A stretch of 64,000 nucleotides of DNA from Apium graveolens (GCF_009905375.1 NC_133650.1:145460476-145524475); one strand, 5' to 3'. Shown: positions 44,918 to 56,563, numbered from the stretch's first letter. Made by a program: numbers and translations. Notes: generated from the letters alone by a model not told the origin.

Positions 44918-45446
44918 TTTGTGTTTAGTTTTCAGATCTTACTTAACAGGGCAAATCAGTACTTAACTGGAAATCATCACTTATACTGAAGACATAACTT
45001 AAGATATCAGAACTTAAGTGATCAGAAGATATTTATCAGGAGATAATATCAGGACTTAAGATGACTTTCAGATATGGCAGACGGCTGATTGAAAGGAAAG
45101 AAGATCGAGACTAAGACAAAAATAAATATGCATGAAGAAGAACTTCTATGAAGAATAGATTACTTGGAAGAAAAGATAACTAGTTGATATATTTTAGGAA
45201 GCAGAATTATATTCCATATCAATTAGAAGATTATCTTGTAACTGTGTAGTATATAAACACAGGCATAAAGTTTACACTATAAGTGTTACGATTATCGTAA
45301 GTTATTATTCTTGGTAACTCTAGCAGCTCTCATTATAATTTGTTCATCACTGAGAGAGGAAAGTTCCATATTTTAACAGAGTTTATTGTGTTGAATAAAA
45401 TCTATTTTCTGTTACTTGAGTTCTTATATTCGATTTGATTGTGCTA
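44918..45446 (+). repeat. E4 3' LTR, second part, truncated
   Basis: Starts with the E3 target duplication TTTGT and matches 9176-9709 of the 5' LTR. TATA box at 45250-45257. Homology stops at GATTGTGCTA; the last 43 bp of the LTR are absent. Confidence 0.92.
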
Positions 45447-48049
45447 GATATAACGAATCGTATATTTCTGTAATATTTAAATATGTAATTATTGCGTAGA
45501 TAATTAATAATTAAGTTTATATTATTTATGGTCTTTGTGTTTTATTTATTATTGTTATATGTGTTTGATGGATTGTGTGATGTGTTCTTATGATTAATTG
45601 TTGCACCACCTTATTTTTGGTTTCGCTTCTAAAAAGTGATTTTATGATAATCCTATTTTTAAAATTATTTGGGTTGTCTCCAAAATTATTTTTATAATTT
45701 TATAATCTTATTAATTATTTTTGGGATTTTACAAAATTTACAAATCAATATTCTGCTAATTATTTATTCTTAAATGATTTTCCGAATTCATTTAAACTGT
45801 AAAATCCATATTTAATTCATGGATTCTTCAAAAATTATGAAACTCATATTTTATTATATTTACAATATTCTGAGAATTTTAAAATTATTTTGGTAATTTT
45901 CGAGATTAATTTTACTCGCGTGTTGTTTCGTTATTTCATTTAATGCGGGTATAATTTGTGTTTGTAAAGTCCTTTAAAAATTATGAAAATTTTATTTTTA
46001 TTAACTTCCGAATATTTTGAGAATTCTGGTATAAATTGTGTAAATTTTTCGATATGTTTTAGCACGTAGCTGGTACGTTATTCTATTCGGGGACGAACCA
46101 AATACTTGCAAAAGTTGGGCCAACGACACGTGTCAAATTATTGCTTCTCCTGTTGATACGTGGCAGCAGTTGGTTTAATCAAGTAAAAAAAAAAAAAGAA
46201 AACCGCCCTCCCCTGTTCCTGGCGCGGGCGGTGGTGTGTGCGGTGGTGTGTGCGCGTGATTGAGCAGTGTTGTGCTGTGTTGGTTTGGTTGTATCTTTGG
46301 CTCCTGTTGTTCGGTTACTGATTTGCAAATTTTGATTGTCTGCAGAATTTTCGTTGAGTGATTTCGTGATATTAAATTCAATTGGTGCGAAAAATGATTT
46401 TTAAGGAATCGGTGAAATTTATTCGGACACCCGTATATCTTCGGGCACCAATAAATTTTGTCGCTGCCCCCGATGAATTTTTACGAATGCGCGGTGGACG
46501 GTGATGACCCTGTTCTGATTCCTAAATATTTTAATAAATAAAATATGTATAAATTATTTTCGGGACTAAAAATTTAGTTATGTGACGATTCGAATTGATT
46601 TTGTTGGGATTTGACGTCGATTGATGTTTCGATGAGTAGGCCTATAAACAAAGGAGTCACTGTCCAAATTTTTCTAAAAATTACCTTAAATTACGAATCG
46701 AGTATATATATCTCGTTTAATAAAAATTGGCCCCTGATTGTTATGTGCACTATTATTGCGTATAGATTATTATTATTAATATGCTTACGGGTCGAGAATT
46801 ATATCGTTGGGTAATTAGTTAGCGAGGAAAAGTCAAGCATAATCGGTCGTTTAACCTAGGTTGTTTCCATTTCGTAGGTTCGAGTCGAAGGACCCAGTAG
46901 TTGAAGTCAATTAGAGTTAATCCAGAGTTAGTGCAAAGTTTTGCAAGGCAAGTATCCTTGAACTAATCTTTTACAGTTCAGTATATATGAATATTTGTTG
47001 ATTTAAATTATGTACTAGAACAGAACGTTTTAAGTTACGTATTCCCCGTATTTAAATATGTTTTACTAAATGAGGTTTTGGGGAAAAGTAACTTCTGAAA
47101 ATGCCTATCTCTAGATTGTGATTAAAATTAAAAAGAAATTTTTAGAATGTGTGATGTAATCGTTTAAAAAGAGATAGATGAAAATGATTTTGGAAACTGG
47201 ATAAAAACGAATCAGATATTGGATGGTTAGTGGCGTAAGAGGCCCGTTATTAGGTAACGGCCTAGCATGGTTGCGTAAGAGGCTAAGTCGGATGCGCGCA
47301 CTGGTAGGCCGCTTAGTCCAGCATGACAGAGACCTAGCTAGTCTCTGAGTTTCGGAACAAAATTTGTTGTGGGATAGACTGATCAGCTGTCCCTAGAATT
47401 CATCCACGTTTATATCTGACTTTGGTTTAGTGGTTCCCGTAACGGAACAAATAGTTTATGGTCCCCGTAACGGGATAGGTGATTTATGGGTCCAGCAATG
47501 GACAGTGGTTTTGGAAAGGAAATAGCATGCTAAACTTGAACTCTGGTATTTTGACACAACACACTACAGATGATATTATTTTGCAGAGCATGCTAGTTTT
47601 GATATCCAGTTTATACCTATTTTACGGATTTTTCGTAAACGAGTTTGATATCTGTTCCTCTACTGTTTTTTTTATATATACATCCTGTTTACTGGTTATT
47701 CAAATAGAGGTACTGTTGAGCAATGGATTGCTCACCCTTGCAGCTTGTTTTATATTTATTTATTGCAGATGTCTAGAAGATCAGGTCAGCGTAGAGTGTC
47801 AGCCTCCGGTCCCGGCTCCTCCGATATAGTTTGTATCAGACCCTGAGGTATGATGAGTTGCTGTAATAAGTGAGGGTGTCTGATTTTGAATAAGTTAGTG
47901 TTGTGTTGTGACCTAAATAATACTTGAAACTGCCTCAGCTCCTGGTTTGGGGTTGTATGTTATAATAAAGTTTATTTAGTAGTTTATGTTATAGTTTATC
48001 ATATTTTTTTGGTGATGTCAGCCCCTGACCCCGGGTTGAGGCCGTCACA
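45447..48049 (+). repeat. E6: LTR of a Gypsy element, left end unclear
   Basis: The right end, GAGGCCGTCACA before a tRNA-Met primer site, is a good LTR end. The left end joins the broken E4 LTR at GATATAACG without a plain TG start; either the LTR is truncated, or it began TGTAACG and has since mutated. It contains two GCGTAAGAGGC modules (47233, 47273), repeated CCCGTAACGG, and ATTGCTCACCCTTGCAG as in E3. No clear TATA box. No partner LTR is in the window. Confidence 0.75.
47769..47846 (+). CDS. LTR-borne small basic ORF of E6, 25 aa
   Basis: The stretch TTTATTTATTGCAG is a strong acceptor and ATG follows it at once. The product starts MSRRSGQRRVSASG, very basic. Further on, one frame lower, the text gives VSDPE just before a donor-like GAGGTATGA at 47845-47853. 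Place and make-up match the ORFs in E3 and E5. Too short to stand alone as a gene; it may be a first coding exon. Confidence 0.3.
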   Translation: MSRRSGQRRVSASGPGSSDIVCIRP

Positions 48050-48051
48050 GT

Positions 48052-48064
48052 TGGTATCAGAGCT
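48052..48064 (+). other. Primer binding site of E6
   Basis: TGGTATCAGAGCT, two bases behind the LTR; complement of initiator tRNA-Met over 12 bases. Confidence 0.9.
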
Positions 48065-48290
48065 ACAGGTTCAAGTCCCTAATTTAGGTTAAGAGTTGAG
48101 TCAGTAAGGTGTAGGAAGTATGTCCTATAGTGTGAGTCAGCAACCCATGTCGAGGAGCAACCTTAAGTGTCAGTCGAGGGTTCTGACGGCTTACCCTGGC
48201 ATCTATTAATATTTTAATAGACTTGCCTTAACCTTGTTATGTCTTCCTTGTATATTGTTATGGTTGACAATGGCCTATAGTGATCTTCAG

Positions 48291-48837
48291 TTCTCCTTCT
48301 CGGGGGAACCCGTCAGATTCAGATGATTCAGACTCTGAGCGGACTTTGGATGTTGTAGCCGAGGAGACTCCCATGCCTCCTCCACCCGTTCCTCCAGTTG
48401 CCGCAGGAGGTGTGTCAAGACCTAGTATCCGTCCTTGCTGGATACGAAGGTCAGTGTCGGCTGTTAGGGATTTTCCTCCAGGATGTGGTCCCAGTTCCTC
48501 CACCTCGAGACCACCTGTTCCTCCATCTGTTCTTTCAGGTGCATCCTCCCCGATCCCTTACCATGTTCACCGAGCGGTGAACCAGTCTTTGATCAGAGAG
48601 CAGAGCCCAGGGTTAGCAGCTCAGCTTGACCAGATTCCAGTCGGGCCTTTCCAGGGCATTCTTGCCCCTTCCCTAGATGTACAGGAGAGAGTGCGATCCT
48701 TGACTCAGTCTGCTGTAGAGAGAGTTCGAACCATTGATCGTTTCATTAGTTCCGAGTTTAGAGTTGTTCAGTACCAGGATCTCGTGAACTGGTTGGTATT
48801 TGAGTTAGGATCCATTGGTGGCAGTGGCAGTGGCTAG
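48291..48837 (+). CDS. Pre-gag acidic, proline-rich ORF of E6
   Basis: Open behind an acceptor-like GATCTTCAG (48290) to TAG at 48835; only GTG (48280) or a Met deep in the frame could start it. The order is Ser/Asp-rich (SDSDDSDSERTLD), Pro-rich (PMPPPPVPPV), then Ser/Pro-rich, then a helical last 60 residues with SAVERVRTIDRF and DLVNWLVFELGSI. Same make-up as in E3 and E5. No known domain. Confidence 0.55.
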
Positions 48838-49266
48838 ATCAGACTTGCTACAGTGAGATACAGAGCTCAGAGTTAGTTATAGGAGTTCTATAGATGTTTT
48901 TCCTATGTATGTTTATTATGTGCTGTAGCTTATATTAGGCGGGGCTGCTATGACAGCCAATTTTGTTGTGTACTTAGAATATTATGAGGGTTGTACTGTA
49001 GTTGTTAGATGGATTTGTACTGTTGTTGTACTATTATTTTTATGATGTTACGGTTGTTGGTTTTATTCTATTGCACTTTTGTTATTGCTGTTACTGTTAT
49101 TGTTGTATTTGTTGCTGGATTTGTTGAATTTAATTATGCATCATGGGTGGACCCCAAATAAATAAGGAAGGGAATATTTAATGTGACTGCATTCTCCTGA
49201 TGCATAAAGCTGTTGCTACACGGGGGCACAATTTTCATATAAAACCTTTTGTTGTATTTCAGGAGA
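48838..49266 (+). other. Spacer before E6 gag
   Basis: T-rich (GTTGTTG runs near 49020-49130), no ORF; matches the spacers at 36072 and 57285 in place. Confidence 0.6.
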
Positions 49267-49470
49267 ATGCCTCCCAAGAAAAATTTCCCGTCCAATTCCT
49301 CTAGCAGGAACTCTGAAGGGGCCCCAGTCATGGATGGATTACTAGATTTGCTACGCCAACAGTCTATCAGATGGCTCAGTAGCAAGAATAATTTCAGCAG
49401 CAGCAACAACAATTCCTGCACAGCAGCAGCAACAACAACAGCAATTTATACAACAACAACATCAGCAAAT
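49267..49470 (+). pseudogene. gag: Start of E6 gag, cut by the gap
   Basis: ATG at 49267 gives MPPKKNFPSNSS and VMDGLLDLLRQQ. Then the likely text (YQMAQ, followed by a Gln run) lies in another frame with stops, so there is a shift near 49355. The CAG/CAA-rich tract at 49395-49470 runs into the Ns. Confidence 0.65.
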
Positions 49471-49570
49471 NNNNNNNNNNNNNNNNNNNNNNNNNNNNNN
49501 NNNNNNNNNNNNNNNNNNNNNNNNNNNNNNNNNNNNNNNNNNNNNNNNNNNNNNNNNNNNNNNNNNNNNN
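49471..49570. other. Assembly gap, 100 Ns
   Basis: Exactly 100 Ns, a usual placeholder for a gap of unknown size. It lies at a CAG/CAA repeat, and the sequences on its two sides belong to different elements. Confidence 0.98.
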
Positions 49571-52440
49571 GAAACACCATGGAAAGAAAATTCATATCTC
49601 ATGTTCTACTCATTCAGAAATCACCAAATTTTAACCAAATCTTCCTCATATCATTTACAAGGTACGTTCAAAAATTCATGGCCATTGGATTAATATAGAA
49701 TAGTCAAATCCTTGCTAAAAATTGGTGATGGATAGTAACTTCCGAAATTCTCTTTTTATTTTCTTGATTTTCATGGAATGATCTAGGTTTCTTAAGCACC
49801 ACCAAGCCTTCCCCAAGGTTCATACATCAATGAGGAACATAGTTCAAGCTTTAAATAAAGGTATAAATTCTTTATCAAACCTTATTTATGGTTTAAGTTC
49901 ATAAGAAACTTTAGGATATTAGTGTAAACCTAGTTTTGGTACTTGATTTGTTATTTTCTTAATGTTTAGTTAGTTAGTATTAAGGGTTGATGATTTTTTC
50001 CTCAAGAACATGATGTTCTTTAGAGGATTTAGTGTTGAGATGATGGTATGGGTATTGTTGGAATAGTTGGTTTGATGATTTAGAACGTAAATGAAACCCG
50101 GATCGTAATCATAACGCCGTTAAATGAACAAAACATAACCATACGTTTCTGCAGAAATACATAATGTATAAACTGCAGATTCTTAAATATAAGAATTATT
50201 GTAATATACAATGTTATGAGGATCATTTAGGGCGCTTGTATCTCTTAAATTCAATTTACAGATCAAAATTTATGACCATTTAGTAAAAACCGATTTGCCC
50301 GACAAAAACTGCTACAAACTACGAAGTTTGTAAATAGAAATGATCGACTTAAAAATATTCAAAAATCATGAAATTTTAACAGAGAGTAATAAATAGAGTT
50401 TATTAACTTCCATAAAAATTTCAAGTAAAAATATGGATATTTAGATTTTATAAAAAATGTTAGAGCCGAGGTCGCGCGGAGTACAAACATCAAAAATAAC
50501 CCCTGTTAGAAACTACTTCTTCGGGATTTTAACCATCTGCCCAGAAAATGATTTTCAAATAATATGTTTTTATGTTTGTCTAGATCGTGCAAGAGGAAAA
50601 CGGTGCTTCAATTGAGTTAACGGTTTGAGAGAAATCAACATTTTGTGAAAGCGGTATGAATAGTAAAACTACCGTTGTTGACCGAACTTCTAAAATGCTT
50701 TTCACCTATTTAAATTCATTTTATTAAAATGAAAAATCATGATAAATATTAAAAGCACTCAAGAAGCTCCTCGAGGTGGTTTCTTATTAAATATTGATTT
50801 TTTCGATTTATTAAAAATGGTAGAGTGCGAGTCGCGTAATAGTAGCATTCAGTAAAGTCAACTCTAGAAGGCCACTTTTGACCGTCCGTTTCGACCAAGG
50901 ATTGATACTTATTTCGAGTCGGTCGAATATTGAAAAATATGAAGTATTGTACTTATTAGAAATATAAGTCAGTGATGGGATTAGGAATACTGATTAAGAT
51001 TATGATATTTGTTGATTAGAAAACCTGGAACGAGAGGAAGTCGGGAAACGTATATTGGACTCCAGGCAAGTTTACAAACCCAACTTTTTGAGAACTGTTG
51101 TGTTGTGAATGTTTTTAAACACTAAGATATATGCATGTTGATTATACATTATTTTACAAAATTGTGATATATGCATGAGATTGCTTTAAACTGTTTTACA
51201 AAGTTGAGATGCACTATATTACTCAATTGTTGATAGTTTTTTGTATATGATCATACCGAGTTTGAAATATTATATTAGACCGAGAGTCGGTCGGTGTAAG
51301 TTTATAAAACCCGAAAATATTTTGGAGAAGTTTATATTTGAGAATATTATGCTAGCGAGTAGCATGGTAATATATATTACAGACCAAGAGTCAGTCGGTA
51401 TAATTATTTAAAAACCTGGAAGTATTTCGGAGATATTTTGGACGATTAAAGTTTGTAGCTATTTTATTCCAAAGGACTCGATGTCCACTTGCGAAGTATT
51501 AAATACCTCTAATTTATTTAAAAAGATTTCCAAAGATCATATTTCCTCAACTATATTTAATCACTCGAACAATGAATATATTTCGGATGTTCATTTTAAA
51601 TATGAGAAGTATTCTCCAACAATTATTTATTTCAAACTCGATTAATTATATCTATTAAAGATTACTTTAATTATTTAAACATAAATTAGTTGAGGAATAT
51701 TATTTTAAATATTCATTTAAAATATAATTATTGATGTTTAATTATTTAATAATTATTATTTAATAATTAAAATTTATTAAATGATTAATATGATTTAAAA
51801 TCATAAAACCTAATTTAAAATATTTTCTGAGTTTCAGAAAATTATATTAATACTTTTAGAACGTCGAAGAATATTATCTCGACATACTTAAATATTCGAG
51901 TATAGTTTCAAAGAAACACCCCCTTATTTAATTATCTGTTGACAACGGTCAACTCACCATTACCTTAGTACTTCCTCCGAAAATTCTCGGAATTACATAT
52001 ATTATACATATAAGATGAGTTGTACCTATCACCAAGCAAAATGCTTGGGAGAACTTCGATGTGATTCGAGTTCTTGAGATATGATTGGATTTCTTAAATG
52101 ACAAGGGAGGGGTAGAGATCCTAGTACTTCGTGTATTGGGGCGACTTCCAGTACCGTGGGAGACGATACTATGTATACCTAAGGACATGGAGTGTGTGTA
52201 TACCCGTAATGGGACACATAGCCCGTATGAGGCCAGGGTGATAACAAGGTGTTTGGAAGTCATCCCCTACTAGTAGAAAAGATTACAGATTTCCGTCTTA
52301 CGACTGATCATTGTAAGCGGCGGCTCCAGTGAATGTCCGAAATTCTTCCAACTGGAATCGAGATACAATACCGTAACCCAAGCCTAGGTGCTGGGTTTAC
52401 CATTAAGGTGTTTACATACTAATAAGTCAATCAAAGAATT
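49571..52440 (+). repeat. E7: partial LTR distantly like that of E3
   Basis: No ORF of note. Marks in the same order as the E3 LTR: donor-like CAAGGTACGTTC (49660) and AAGGTATAAATTC (49860), TAGAGCCGAGGTCGCG (50460), ACTCCAGGCAAGTTT (51060), ATATGCATG runs (51125-51175), GAGTCGGTCGG (51290), GAGGCCAGGGTGATAACAAGG (52230) and CCCCTACTAGTAGAAAAGATTAC (52264). The left end is in the gap. The right end is cut by E5, so neither LTR terminus is seen. Confidence 0.65.
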
Positions 52441-53342
52441 TGTGACGACTGAGAATTTTGCGACGTAATTAAGTCAATAAAGTATGTGTTATGTGATATG
52501 ATTATAATTATGTGACTAAGTGTGATTAATTGTCTTTTCTGTATATTAGAATGTAGGAGTGTAAATCAAAACGTTCCAATTTAAAGAGTCAGCTTAGAAG
52601 TTAAGCTGTAGTGTCGGGCCGTCAGGTAGAACGGAACCCGTCCTAATAAGGAGTTAAGGAATATAAAATGTGAATTATGAAATGAATGTTTAAATAAAGT
52701 ATTTCATCCTAAGTGACGTGTCGATTGATAATGATAATGAGAAGCGTAATCGAAACGCTGAGCGTCGGGCCGTCAGGTTGAACGTGACCCGGTACGCGTA
52801 GAAAAGGATAAAGATTAAAGAAGGATAAATTCTATGATCAGACCGGAGTCTTTATGTGATTGTATATGTGTGATTGCTTGACTGTGTGCATGACTATGTG
52901 TTCTGTAACATTTTTAGGGATTGTGTGATTTAAATAAAGGTTTAATTAACCTTCGCGCATTTTTATAAAATCATCCGAGTAAGATAAAAACATGGGAGTT
53001 ATTCTGATATCTTCTAGTAGTCCCAGAGACTTTTTAAAAATGATGAGTGGATTTATTTGACGGTCTTTGCATTTTTAAATTGATTTTATGGGGAAAATGT
53101 TATATTAAAGCGAGCTTGCGAAATTCATATAAAATCAACCGTCTGCTCAAAAATCTATTATGAGTAATGGTTAAAAAGCTAATTTCGAGATCTACGTGTT
53201 AAAATCGTCACTTGCAATAATTTCTGACTTTTTGAGAGAGTAATATTTTATATCTAATTTTTGTTGCATTTGAGTAAAAAGAAAAGGGACAATGAGCATA
53301 AAAATGAATTAGTAAATTACAAGATTGCCCTTGCTTTGGTAG

Positions 53343-53350
53343 TATATAAA
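53343..53350 (+). promoter_or_regulatory. TATA box of the E5 5' LTR
   Basis: TATATAAA, followed within 10-130 bp by C-rich and CT-rich runs typical of plant transcription start regions. Also present in the 3' LTR at 63267-63274. Confidence 0.75.
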
Positions 53351-56198
53351 TCCATTTCCCCCCCCTTTTTTCTTTTTCCCTCCCATGCACCCCATTTCCC
53401 TTTCTCTCTTTTTCTTTCTTTCCTTCACTCTCCCTCTCGAACACTCTCACTCTCTCTATCGGCTCTCTCCATCTCTGATCTCTCTCACTTGCATGCAACC
53501 CTCAAACTTTACTCAAACTCAAAAATATTGCTTCCTCTAGGCTTTATTTTCGGTATACTTCTCGATTTCCATTTGCATGTAAGTGTTTGCAAGTGTTTTG
53601 ATGATTAGTCACTATGGTGGTGTTCAAGGAAAATAATTTCTTGATACATAACTATAAGAGTGATTTCAAGAAATTTTTGGGTTATAAACTCGAGAGGAGA
53701 CCTGTTATGGGCTCTCTCAAGTTCGACCACCACCGGCTATGATCCAAGGAGAGCCGGTGGAGTTTCTATGATATGATAATTTGATTTTTTTTAGCTTTGC
53801 ATGTTATGGTTTCTTGAAAGCTTGAAAAAGGGTTTTGTTTCTTTTGTTGAAACTCGAATATGTGATTGATAAAATGATTCCATTGATTGTTTTAGGAAGT
53901 AAATGGATGTGTGTAGGTGATTGTTGCTTAGAAAAATCAAAAATCAAGGTTTGCATGTTGGATTATACTTCGGCTTTTTGCTAATTAAAAAGAGGAATTG
54001 GATTTGATGAGTTGATCTTAGTAAACACTAAGCTTATTAAGCATAAAAAGTAATTGCATGTTAGTTTCAAAGAAGATCGAGTTGTGCATGTCAATGTTTA
54101 GTCCTTGAGTTATGAATTTGATTCTTACCGAATGGAAAATGAGTTTAAAAGGGATTAATTTGTTGATTAAGTGAATGCATGTTGGTTGAAAGAGTTAATT
54201 AAAGTTAGAATCGCTAGGTGATGCATGGTTTGGTGTTTAAGTGAATGGAATGATCTAGTAAAGGATTAAAACAAGTGGGAAATGTGATATAGAACCTTGC
54301 ATGTCAAAATTGATTCTTACATGTTTGATTTATGGAAAAACCCGAATGGGTCTTAGGAGAAAAAAAAGGAATTAAGTTGGTTTTGTCAATTATCTTAATG
54401 GCTAATGGAAACTTGATTGCATGACAAAGATTGGGGTGGTGTTTATGTTCGAATTTTGATGATTAAAAGAAGGCGTTGATTTTGATTCTTAATGTGATTA
54501 TGATTCGGATTTTTGATTAAAAAAGATGAAGTTTAAGTGCGTAAATGACTCTTGTGATTTGCATTAGTTGTGCTTGATTATATGAGATCGAAATTGAATA
54601 TATATGGTTGTGTTTTGTATGTATGGTTCGAATTAAGGAATAAAAGAAAAAGAAAATTAAATCATTTATTATTAAGAGCTATAAGTGATAGCTATGGTCG
54701 AAAAAGAGTTATATTAGTGTGATTTGAGAAATAGCTAAGGTTAAGCAAGTACGCTTTGATTGTTAAGTATATAAGGATATAAAAGTTGCGAGAAAGGATA
54801 TGTTATATGCTATATGCTATGTGCTATGTGCTTATGTGTATAAGCTATAATCGTATACTGGAGTCAAAGATATAATCGAGTTATCGTATTGAGTGATCGT
54901 TCCGGGAACGAGAGTTGAAAATCTGATTAAGGTTTTGGTTTTGATTGTAGATTCCGAGCGTGAGGGCATTCAGGCTTGGAAAGGAAATGATATACTAGGT
55001 GGCAGTAGTTCAACCTTCAGGAAAGCAAATTCAGGCAAGTAACTCTGATTACTTGTGTAAATGGTTATAAAGAGAATGATGTTCATACCATGTAGAGTAT
55101 TGAACTGTCTAATTATGAAACCCTGATATTGATACCATGCCTTTGTTCTTGATAAACTGTTATTGATAAGCTTAATGATTCAACCCTTTGATAATCTGTC
55201 CTTTCTGTTCAAGTTATCTATTAAGCCATGGATTATATTGAACCCTCTGATTATCCTTGTTAACCCTGTTTAATGATACCTTGTTTCCTGATCATCCTAT
55301 TGATCCCTAAACAGATGTTGATCCTTCTAACTAAGGTGCTTTATTATCCCTGATACAGAATCCTTATGAATTGTTCCTTGCGTATCTTTGAATCACTCCC
55401 TGAACTTTGTTTCCTTAAAATATGAATTAAGAATGAGTTTCGACTTGAAAGAGTCCGAATGATTTCAAATTCTTGGTAATGATAAAATGGATTTTAGAAA
55501 ACCTATTTGTTTTTTTAAAACTCAAGGTTTTCCAAATGAATTCCTGATGGATTGGATTGGGACGTAAGAGGCTAGTGGGACTAGTCCAGTCATGGTAAGA
55601 GGCTAGCGGGGCTAGTCCAACTTAAGGCTAAAATTATGCCGATTGATACCTTAAAGACCGGAATGGAGATCGGTACGGGCTGATCACCCGTTTATAATGA
55701 AATGGAAAGATAAAGTGATCCAATCAAGGGTTCTAAATGATTATTTAAAAAGGGAACTGAAACTATCTGTTCAGTAAAATCGATTCTTGAAAATGAAAAT
55801 GGTTTATATTGTTTTGAAAAGACTTGATTATGTCAATGTGAAGCTTAAAGCTCGAGAACCCTGATTCTTGCATTTGTTGATCATATGATTGATTCCATAT
55901 AAATGAAATACTATTGCTTTCCTCTATTGAAAGATCTATTATAATCCTTTAATGATTTGTGACGAATGTCAGCTTTCATCCTGCATTGAGCCTTGTTCCT
56001 TGAAAGCCCCACATTATCCTTCAAACCTTTCTTTAACCCAAAAGCTGGAAATCTGCCACCTAGATCAAATAAAGTAGAATGCCCTGAGTTTGGTAAAGCA
56101 TATTGTGAATTTATATTGTAGAACTGCTATATAGTTACTTGCTGAGTTCTATACTCATTTGTTTTGTTTTAATCTAACCATGACAGTTAAGCAAGAAG

Positions 56199-56495
56199 AT
56201 GGCCAGGCTTAGGCGCACTGCTCGTAAGAGCGTACCTGGTGGTCCCTACTGTGTTGAGGGCTTCCGGTTGCCAGACCAGATAGTGGTATTTGTGAGTGAG
56301 CTCGCGCTTAGAAGGAAATGTTTAAAGATACCATGGGTTATCTGTCGGTTCCCAGCCGAAATCGATATTGTTTATTTAATAATATTTTGGGTTTGTAAGT
56401 TATATTTTATGATTGGTAGTTGTGATCTTGTCTCATACTTTATCCTGTTGATCCTGTTAGTAGTTAATCGGGGTTTATGCTTATTTAATTACTAG
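56199..56495 (+). CDS. LTR-borne small basic ORF of E5, 98 aa frame
   Basis: An acceptor-like AACCATGACAG ends at 56186; ATG 56199 follows. It starts MARLRRTARKSVPGG, very basic, then DQIVVFVSE directly at a strong donor-like TTTGTGAGTGAG (56289-56300). The rest of the frame is hydrophobic and probably not coding. Same place and make-up as in E3 and E6. It may be a short exon rather than a gene. Confidence 0.35.
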   Translation: MARLRRTARKSVPGGPYCVEGFRLPDQIVVFVSELALRRKCLKIPWVICRFPAEIDIVYLIIFWVCKLYFMIGSCDLVSYFILLILLVVNRGLCLFNY

Positions 56496-56550
56496 ATTAG
56501 AGGTGTGTGAGTCCTCATTTCCTAACCCCGAGATTGAGGGCGTCACAAGT

Positions 56551-56563
56551 TGGTATCAGAGCT
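56551..56563 (+). other. Primer binding site of E5
   Basis: TGGTATCAGAGCT, three bases behind the LTR; complement of initiator tRNA-Met. Confidence 0.9.

Larger units (their letters stand above)
9131..45446 (+). mobile_element. E4: SIRE/Maximus-like Ty1/Copia element, interrupted by E3 and E2
   Basis: 5' LTR at 9131, internal part to 20143, 3' LTR 20144-20184 continuing at 44923-45446 after removal of E3. Integrase precedes RT, which defines Copia. The long Gag with three zinc knuckles and the ORF region of over 3 kb between pol and the 3' LTR suggest the SIRE/Maximus line. The LTRs differ by an estimated 4-5%, the highest among the paired LTRs nested at this locus, in line with E4 being the oldest. 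The 3' LTR lacks its last 43 bp; the right end joins E6. All coding parts carry stops. Confidence 0.9.
52441..56547 (+). repeat. 5' LTR of E5
   Basis: TGTGACGACTG to GGCGTCACA, 4,107 bp. The TATA box is at 53343-53350. Behind it comes a pyrimidine-rich tract (53355-53480) that marks the likely RNA start, then about 3 kb of leader. GCATGTAAGTG at 53575 is a strong donor-like site. The GTAAGAGGCTAG pair lies at 55564-55605. Confidence 0.94.

Noticed and set aside
53208..53498. Minus-strand frame rich in Glu and Lys, also at 63233-63415
   Set aside because: It is the complement of the CT-rich start region of the E5 LTR; low complexity.
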